Both the position numbers and the translations under genes were made by a program. Positions 56,747-64,000 of a stretch of DNA of 64,000 nucleotides are shown in pieces; within the stretch, counting starts at the first letter, position 1; the number at the start of each line of letters is the position of its first letter. The DNA comes from Isoetes taiwanensis (taxonomy: Eukaryota; Streptophyta; Lycopodiopsida; Isoetales; Isoetaceae): positions 2,784,883-2,848,882 of the forward strand of contig JAJEKV010000107.1 in assembly GCA_021234155.1 (NCBI GenBank), in the 5' to 3' direction. Below the pieces are notes generated by a model that worked only from the letters and a program-made list of their open reading frames with translations, was not told where the DNA came from and did not search any database.

Positions 56747-58370
56747 CGTGCATGTTGAGATAAACTACATCTTCGCATGTTGGTAGGGTATTAGTTCTCA
56801 TAGCAGGGACAAAATTAAAAAAAATATATATATATATATATATGTCGCCATGGGTAATGTTTAACACGAAGCTATTGGTAAGGTATTAGTTATCGAAGCA
56901 ATGTAAGGTATTACTAGTTATCATCATCGTGATTATATACCTCATAGCTCAACTGATGTACCACAAAACATTGAACATTTTCATAGTGGTATATTTCATA
57001 ACTTTAATCCGGTGTAGCAAGTCAAATAAATCCCTATCCATGTTAAATAAACCCATGTATCAAGTGTACATGCATTCTATACTATTTTTTGAAAAAAAAA
57101 AAAAATTTTTTTTTTTTTTTTTCGCCGTGAAAAAAAAGAATTGTTAAAAACGTCGCTCAACGACGCTTTTGTCGTTTGCGGCCGACCACGGATTTAAATC
57201 GGCGAAAATTTAAATCGAAACGGCAATCCCGCTTATTTTTTTTGCAAGCAAAGCTTATGGAGGAGCATTTTTGAGGCGATTTTCGGCGCGATCTACTTTG
57301 GGGTCTATTCTAAGTGTAAGACAAGCTTCATAAGGTATGTGCACCTGATCAACCAACTCGCGTTTTGAATCTAAACTTGTTTTTGGGTAGATTTAGGGCT
57401 TTTGTATTTGTTGTTTGTTCTTCCTTCAACCTTCATTCTTCTTCTTCCATTCTTGCATCCTTCTTCCATACATATTCTTCCATTCCCTTTGTCATCTTCT
57501 TCTTCTTGATTCTTCCTCCTCTTATACTACTTCTTCCTCCTCTTATTCAAATTCTTACTCTTAATCCTCCTCTTGCTTTCATCTTCTTCGTATTCTTCCT
57601 CCCCATTTTGGTTCCTCCTCTTCTTCTTAGCCTTTTCTTCTTCGAATTCTTCCATTCTTCTTCTAATTTTTTTCCCATCTAAGAAGACGTCGTTAAAAGA
57701 TCTAGACCCTTCTTCATTCCAAAATTTTTTCCTTATTAGTTGTTTTATACTATTTCTTTCTAATCATTGAATTTTTGTTTTGCATGTACACTCCTAGCAA
57801 AATGTGTTGTTCTTGCAAAACAAGTTGGCACCTCTTCCAGGTAAGGATTTAATTTTTTCAATACGCTAATAAAATACTAATGCTTTATTTAGGTTAAATT
57901 GTTATCCAAGAAGGGGACGTCATTGAAACCACCCCTCCCCCATTGATTTTCCATATTTTTTTCCTTTAAGTTGTTTATTTATACTAATATTTTACTAATC
58001 ATTGAATTTATTGTTTTGCATGTACACTCCTAGCAAATGCGTTGTTTGTGCAAAACAACTTTGCCACTGCACTGTACCGTAAGCATTTAATTTTCAATAT
58101 GCTTAATGTATTGATTAATGTATTTAGCTTAATTTATTGATTAATGTATTTAGCTAAAAAAATTGGGGCTTCATTTATTTTTGTATTTTTTTAATATATT
58201 TAAGCGACATCATTTAATGACGTTAAAATCTTATATTTCTTTATTGGTTAAATTCATTTTATAGGCTTTAAATTAAATGTATTAACTTCATTCATAATAA
58301 ATGTATTATTATTATTTTTTTCAATTTATAAAAAAAAAAAAAATTAAAAAAAAATAAAAAAAATTTTTAC
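56747..58370. other. AT-rich CACTA interior, copy B
   Basis: This matches 29167-30784 of copy A: an (AT)n run, a T/A homopolymer, a shortened internal palindromic block (only one clear CGTCGCTCAACGACGC near 57150), the pyrimidine tract (about 57415-57690) and the duplicated TGTACACTCCTAG segments. No transposase is seen. Confidence 0.5.
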
Positions 58371-58735
58371 GCGGGTCGCTACGCCGCCAAGAATCGGGCG
58401 GCACGGTAACGCCGCCCGTCGCCGTCGGGTCGCCATCGCAGTTACGCGACGCCGTTAAACGACGCCAAAACATCGCTGCCACGCCGCCAGAACTCCGCCA
58501 TCGACGCCTTTACCGCCGTCCCGGCCGCGTGGGGCGTATCACGCGGTATCGGCGCCGCTGCTGAACGACGCCACGCCGCCGCTTAAGACGACATTGCTGC
58601 GACGCTGTGATAGCGACATAGGGCCCACGCCGTGAAACGCACGGCGACGCCGCTATAGCGCCGTTCATCGACTTTGGCGCCGCTCATCGACGCTCAGAAC
58701 GACGTCGGACGCCGTAATAGACGCCGTATCAGGCA
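58371..58735 (+). repeat. CACTA right subterminal palindromic repeats, copy B
   Basis: The block has motif variants including GACGCCGTTAAACGACGCC at about 58448-58466 and leads into the right terminal repeat. Confidence 0.75.
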
Positions 58736-58751
58736 ATTTTTTGTAGTGAAA

Positions 58752-59390
58752 TGCCCCCGAGTGGCAATGACATCCGCAATGTCCGATCAAGACCGGAGAT
58801 ATCGCTGACCATCTCCTCGCCAATTCTCTCCTTGTCCTTTTATTATAACTTCATCTCTCGGTAGACATGGTGTCTATTTGTGCCCTGAGGCCGCCAAGAG
58901 TCCGCTATCCCGCTTCCTTCAAACCGCAACATGCGAATCCGCCAAGCAATTGTTGCACTTGGGTCTCAATGCCCGCAAACCGTTGCTTTACTATAGCCGC
59001 TTGTTTTTAAGCACTTGGGGATCGGAGGCTTGTTGCTCTTCTGCCAGGTGTGAGATCTAAGTGGTGTGATCCTCAACCATCGCCTGTGTTTGTCTCCACC
59101 TCTCATGGCATGACTAGTGTGCCATCCTTGTGGAATCAGCGTCTGAGGTCTGCAAAGCCGGGTCTGCCGACCGTGTCTTCTTTGGCCGAAATAACTTGCC
59201 GCCTGAAGCCTTTGCACGAGCCTCCTTCTTCATGGAAGAGGCTTCTCCCTTGGCCCGACCGCTAGGTCTGGAGGTCTCTTGCGATGGGCACTGTATGCTC
59301 CTCCCAAGTGGGCATGTCAGGCAGCTGTGTCTGAGTCTGGGTCTGGGTCTGGTTCTTGAGTTGGGTTGGGGATGTCCTGAGAGTGTCCAT
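58752..59390 (-). pseudogene. LINE ORF1, 5' part, copy B
   Basis: The frame starts at the ATG at 59390 and reads MDTLRTSPTQLKNQTQTQT, then PDMPTWEEHT, GEASSMKKEARAKASG and, after slips, EDHTT and EEQQAS. Across the CACTA element it continues in the segment left of 49827 (IADVIATRG then HLDSN). It is basic, with a Gln-Thr run and helix-prone stretches, which suits an RNA-binding ORF1 protein. The Gln-Thr run is destroyed in copy A. Confidence 0.58.
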
Positions 59391-59899
59391 GGATACCTAG
59401 ACAGATCTTGAATCAAACGGACCAACAAATTAGGGCAAGTCAAGGGAATATGTGAAGCCCTAATCCGTAATCCGAAGAGCAAACCGGCCGGAAAATTGCT
59501 GTTATCACAGAAATAACTTAGCCAACCAGGGTCATATCATACACCATCGGAAAGGTTGCTAAGAGAGCTTTCCAACGCAACAAATTTCAGCTGAAACGGA
59601 CTTCTGGATCTCCTGTTATAAGTGAAAACGTGTGACTAGCACCACCGCCTTAGGGTTTGAGCGCCTAAAAGAACTGCCATTTAGCAAGAAAGCATCCAGA
59701 GACTATATTAAATGAGGCAATATGTATTTTTGGGCCCTTTCGGGCCATAACAAATTAGAACATGCAACACAACATGATCTTTATGGTAGGACCTCTTAAT
59801 ACATTTACAATATTGTACAAGCATCTCTTAAACACGTTCGCACAAATATTCTCTTAAATATTGTACCACAATGGCTTAAAAATCCTACAACAGCCTCAT
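59391..59899. other. LINE leader and flank, copy B
   Basis: This segment is almost identical to 31814-32330 of copy A, including the GGGCCC-TTT-CGGGCC hairpin (about 59734-59750). No gene is seen. Confidence 0.4.
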
Positions 59900-60842
59900 G
59901 GTTCAAATGACCTCATGAATATCTCTCATTGCCCTTGTTTTTACTGGTCCAAGTTCAAGCTCTTCAAAATTACTTGATAGAACATATTTTTGTCGGAATA
60001 ATTTTTCATATCCCTTATTGATCACTTCAAATTTTTCTGATTGAGTGAAGAACAAGACAAGCAAGTCTGTAGGCTTCAAAGCCATGCTAGGAATAAAGTT
60101 AATAATCTCATCCTTGATGATTTTTCCTGTTGATCCTGCATACAGTAATAACTAATTTAATTATTGTTATTGGGCTAACTTCCAATGCAAACAAGAAAAA
60201 GAAGTTATTTATCAACATATAATATAATACATGTAACAAGAAAAGGTCCTCGATCTATGTAAAGGAAGCTGCAGAATGGACAGGCAACATTTGGCCATGA
60301 CTATGAGTAGTGAATCTTAGACTATGAATAGTGTATCTTAGACGGGATGCTACATCTACGACTTCTGAACTGGCTCTACAGAATCGGAATTCTTCTGCCA
60401 TGTATGTTCAGCTTCTGCAACGGGCTCTACAGAATCAAAATTTTCCATATGAATGATAGGAGAGAATGCTGTCAGGAATTTGGTTACATTATATAGGAAA
60501 ATCTTGAAGCTAAAAATGAAAGGGCAGATTAATTTGATGGCGGATGAAGGAGGAGGGGGAGCTACAAATTCGCCCTGATTTGTTGTAGTTACGCCCTGCA
60601 AATTCACAAACGACCTGCATTCCTCTGTGAATATGTTAAAAAAAGGGCACTGGGAAACAGAATCTGGAACTCGCATCTTGAACCGTGGCCGAAAGTCGAA
60701 ATCCTGCTTACTTTGCTCCCTTGCAGGAAAGCGTTTCTTGCAAAACAATAACTCTGGCCGATTTGTATCACTGCAAATCGAGGATGCCCAGATGTCTTCC
60801 ATGCCTTCCGACCGACCAAACAAATCCTTTACCCTAACGTAG
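59900..60842 (-). CDS. Unidentified minus-strand gene candidate, copy B
   Basis: From 60842 down, the minus strand reads VKDLFGRSEGMEDIWASSIC, then RPELLFCKKRFPAREQSKQD and FDFRPRFKMRVPDSVSQCP. A later part holds two near repeats, FDSVEPVAEAEHTWQKNSDS and SVEPVQKS, ending in TAG near 60359. A further exon after a TGCAG acceptor near 60135 reads KIIKDEIINFIPSMALKPTD, LLVLFFTQSEKFEVINKGY and SNFEELELGPVKTRAM, ending in TGA. How the parts splice is unclear. The composition is protein-like, the conserved splice site supports coding, and the family is unknown to me. It lies next to the transposase relic on the opposite strand and could be part of that element. Confidence 0.35.
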
Positions 60843-61210
60843 GCTGTAATAAACCCTAAAGTTAAGCTATCGAGCCCTGCATGCCTGTAATAAATCCTAA
60901 AGTTAAGCTATCGAGCCCTGCATGCCTTTATATTTTTTTTTTTTTTTTTTTTTTAACATGGGGCCAAACCATTGGCAATTGCCATAAAAAGAACATGAAA
61001 CTGTATGCGCACTCTAGATGTACGCATTAGTACATCCATGAGATTACACCACCAAATCATATAAAAACCTTAGGGAAAAAAGTATAACAAGGTGCTGCGC
61101 ACAGAGGGTTGCCCTCCATGGCCAGAGGTTGAGGTGCATACTTGAAAGTTATATTTTTTACAATCAATCGAAATTGCTATTTTAAACCATTGACATTTTG
61201 TAAAGGTGAT

Positions 61211-62748
61211 GGTATCCATTTGCATCACTAACAGATGAGGCCCAAAACAATTGGACATCAATTAGAGAAGTCTTTTATAATGGCCGAATATATCCTGAAA
61301 ATGAAAGATCTTGTGTTTTCCATTTTGAACAATGTCTACAACGTCATACTAACAAAATATAGACAATAACATCTCAAGCTTTGTAGAAAGTGGAGAGAGT
61401 GTCAAATAATAGATGATGGGTGAGAAGATGTATCAATCGATCATAGATTGGTGGCATGGCAAGGCTTCACCAAGTGATGTAAACTCTTTGTCCTCATGGC
61501 TAGCATGGTGGCATCATAGAGTAAGCAGATATGAAAATTATATGAAGGCGAGCGTAGACTTACCCACAGCTATGTATATGCCTGATACAAATTTGTCAGA
61601 ATCTAGACATGGGAATTGGTTAGCTGCAACTGGGTATACTAGAACCTTAACATTGTATGATGCAAGCCTTTTTTAGCTCAGTGAAGCATTATTGCAGAGC
61701 ACTAGGTATAAATCATATTTAGAGCACAATTACGTTGGTCTTGGACCTGGAATTTCGACTTTACTTACCAGACTACAAGGGCAACTTAGTAGCGGTATTA
61801 AGTCAAAAGTTGCTGCTAAATGTTTTAACCAGGAAGTTGGCAGACATAGCATGTATCCACATAATTGAGGAACAGGTGGAAATGACCAACCCGTATCTAA
61901 AAAACAAAAAACAGTCTCCAAGGATGGGAATCCGACACGAGATTGTGGAACACATCGTCCAGATATGCAAGTACATAGTGTTCCAAGAGTTGCTTCCCAT
62001 GATCCGGTAGTCAGAAAATCTGTTTGCTGCTACATCTTCAGTTGTGGTGAAGAGAGATGTTCACAACACTTTTGGGGCTATCAGAAGGACAACTGCTGGT
62101 AGTCAAGTAAAATGTCAGGGAATGACATCTGAAAATGGAAGGATCAATAAGGGCTTATCATCAATTGCAGCATGTAGCTTCAAAGGTATCAGGACTTCAG
62201 AGGGGGGTCACAAGAACGATTAATTTGGTTTTGTCCAGATAATCTGAAGTGCACATGGTTCTCGGATAAGGCTTTGCTGCACCCACCTCTAGGACCACAA
62301 CTATGGGCAGTTGCAAGAGGAAACAAGTTCTTGATGAAGAAAGGATACCAGTTAGATGGGATTCACATGCAACCAACAATTCATATTGGTACGGCAGTTC
62401 AGGAAACGACACAGAATAAAGACGTGTGAATAAAAGGAACGAGGTATGGTGCGTCTTGAGCAAAGTAAAAATATGGTGGTCGATGATAGAACCACACAAG
62501 CTATCATTCAAAGGAGGCATGTCAAATACACACTCCAAAGAGAGAAAAAAGTCTGCATGGTTAGCATAAAACGTGAACTTGCTTGCACCTGTCCAGATTT
62601 CATGCATTGGATCGACAAAAAACAACTTATTCCTTGCAAGCACTTGTTCTACGTATACACGAAGGTGCTTGGGAGGGATCCTTTGGCTGATCTACGACTG
62701 ATACAACTAATGTTTCCAAATTCAGTGTTGGAGATTATTTTAGCTTAG
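61211..62748 (+). pseudogene. SWIM zinc-finger transposase-like pseudogene, copy B
   Basis: This has the same structure as copy A with the same TAG (after DASLF) and TGA. Its 3' part is better preserved. QKDNCW is followed by a stop, then FCPDNLKCTWFSDKALLHPP, then VVDDRTTQAIIQRRHVKYTL, then a complete SWIM finger with spacing Cys-Thr-Cys ... Pro-Cys-Lys-His (CTCPDF ... LIPCKHLFYVYTKVLG, about 62587-62660), ending FPNSVLEIILA before TAG near 62746. SWIM fingers bind DNA or protein in MULE/FAR1-type transposases. No terminal inverted repeats were identified. Confidence 0.68.
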
Positions 62749-63428
62749 TGTATTGTTGTAGTGGACATAAGTTATTTGTGTTTTGTCTACTATTACTATG
62801 TTATAGTACTTTTTAAGTATTTTTGGAGTTCTCCTTCCATCATGGTGGTTGTGTGACGACTACTCATTTATAAATTGTGTCCTTTACTTGAAACTTATTT
62901 GCCCACGTGCCTTCTGCAATAAACCAAATTCACGTTCGACCTTCCCAACAAGAATAAACCCTTTTTCTTTTGTTGCAAATAATATTATTCTGTCTTGAAA
63001 GAAGCCCATTACGGCCAGCAAAAAAAACCGTATACCCCTCTGAATGAGCATCTTGAACAATAAAAACAATAGTTTATGTATCGTTTCGCCATAGGAGCCC
63101 ACGCATATTGGGGTTGAAAGAAGTAATTTTGTCATTCCTAAATCCACATTGCCATGCAGTGGAATGTTTTTGAATATATAAATGTATTGCTTCTAATTGA
63201 TAGAAGTCTTTCATTACAAAGAATAGATAGAATACACGGGAAGCCTGGAATGGGGGACATGCTATCAGTCCAATAAACTACACCAAATTTCAGAATTTAA
63301 CTCTCAAGCTGCGCCAGTAATTAACAACTCTTGTCTATTCAATCTCTTCACCTTTAATGTCCCTATAAGTACTTGTGCTCTAAACAAAGCACTTCCTAAG
63401 AATGACAACATTGCTGGTACCTAAACAG
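62749..63428. other. Spacer and intron of pyruvate kinase, copy B
   Basis: No gene is seen. It is nearly identical to 35166-35846. Confidence 0.4.
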
Positions 63429-64000
63429 CTGTTTCGGAATGAATGTTGCACGATTAAATATTTCACACGGAGATCACTCATCCCACAAGAAAGTGATAGA
63501 TCTTGTAAAAGAGTATAATGCACAATCAATGGACAATGTCATTGCTATTATGCTTGACACAAAAGTAAGTCCTGCTTTCGTTCTTGCATGTAGTTTGGAA
63601 CTATCCAAGCTTTGTGTAACCAACAACTACCTGTTCTTATGTATCACAAAGGAGATAACAGAATTATCTTTTCTTTCTATTGACTAACACATACCTATTG
63701 TAGGGCCCAGAGGTCCGGAGTGGTGACCTGCCACAGCCTATCAAACTTGCAAAGGGGCAAGAGTTTACGTTTACCATCAAACGTGGAGTTGGAACTGAAA
63801 ACTCTGTCAGTGTGAATTATGACGATTTTGTTAATGATCTGTTAAAAAAACGTCATACTTCAACTCCTGATTACCATTCTTAGAATATCTATGAAAAAAC
63901 ATTTATATACCATGGATGCCTTCAGCTGCTGGAAAGTTTCCTCATTGTTTTCAACATCACCAAGAAGCCACTTTTCCCATAACAATTGATGCATCACAAT
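63429..64000 (+). CDS. Plastidial pyruvate kinase, internal exons (partial)
   Basis: Exon 63429-63564 (GMNVARLNISHGDHSSHKK to IAIMLDTK) is followed by a 139-bp GT-AG intron and an exon from 63704 reading GPEVRSGDLPQPIKLAKGQE, FTFTIKRGVGTENSVSVNY and DDFVND. GPEVRSGD and the preceding MLDTK are the metal/substrate-binding region of pyruvate kinase, and the sequence is of the plastidial beta type. After DDFVND the frame reads LLKKRHTSTP and stops at 63881, where the family normally continues with an acidic loop and LLVDGG. Either an intron begins near 63835 or the gene is broken there. Exons for the N-terminal transit peptide and first barrel strands are not seen upstream, where the transposase relic lies. 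It may be a partial copy. Confidence 0.8.

Larger units (their letters stand above)
49830..58748. mobile_element. CACTA transposon, copy B, 8.9 kb
   Basis: The termini are CACTACAAGGGATAG at 49830 and, reverse-complemented, CACTACAAAAAATTGCC ending at 58748. AAA flanks both sides (49827-49829 and 58749-58751). The insertion site in the LINE is the same as in copy A, so this is the duplicated element and not a second insertion. It is 4.56 kb shorter than copy A, which equals four satellite units. Confidence 0.88.

Overview
The window is nuclear DNA of a land plant. The signs are AT-rich spacers, GT-AG introns of about 80-140 bp, a plastid-type pyruvate kinase exon pair, a plant kinesin-14 remnant, and three plant-type transposable elements (Helitron, CACTA, non-LTR retrotransposon). 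I cannot place the species. There is no prokaryotic gene organisation, and I saw no rRNA or tRNA gene and no CRISPR array. Almost every open frame under about 100 codons here is chance or lies inside a repeat.

The dominant structure is a direct tandem segmental duplication. Copy A runs from about 8,823 to 36,128 and copy B from about 36,129 to 63,711. Left of copy A (1-8,822) is mostly unrecognised sequence with a weak PPR-like remnant (about 5.07-5.7 kb) and clear exons of a kinesin-14 motor domain (7.98-8.61 kb). Each copy then holds, in order: the 3' exons of a small gene for a putative tail-anchored protein; about 3.2 kb with nothing recognisable; a minus-strand non-LTR retrotransposon (LINE); a CACTA element inserted in the LINE's ORF1 with a 3-bp AAA target duplication; the 5' end of the LINE; an unidentified minus-strand coding candidate; a SWIM zinc-finger transposase pseudogene; and one exon of plastidial pyruvate kinase. 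Copy A's pyruvate kinase breaks 8 bp into the next exon, at the duplication junction. Copy B reads on through that exon to the right end of the window.

The copies differ in two large ways. The CACTA element contains a tandem array of a roughly 1.1-kb unit, with about 9.6 units in copy A and 5.6 in copy B. Copy B also carries a 4.84-kb Helitron with both termini intact, inserted between A and T inside an 80-bp intron of the tail-anchored gene; copy A has the exact empty site. The Helitron carries, in its own sense orientation, a sugar-transporter exon and a DOMON-domain gene fragment.

The small differences between copies are not random. Where copy B has CTG or CAG, copy A often has CCG or CG, while AT-rich stretches are identical for hundreds of bases. 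This breaks conserved motifs (kinesin P-loop, a splice acceptor, the RT catalytic YADD box). It looks more like systematic base-calling error at CHG-methylated cytosines than real decay, so frameshifts in this window should be read with caution.
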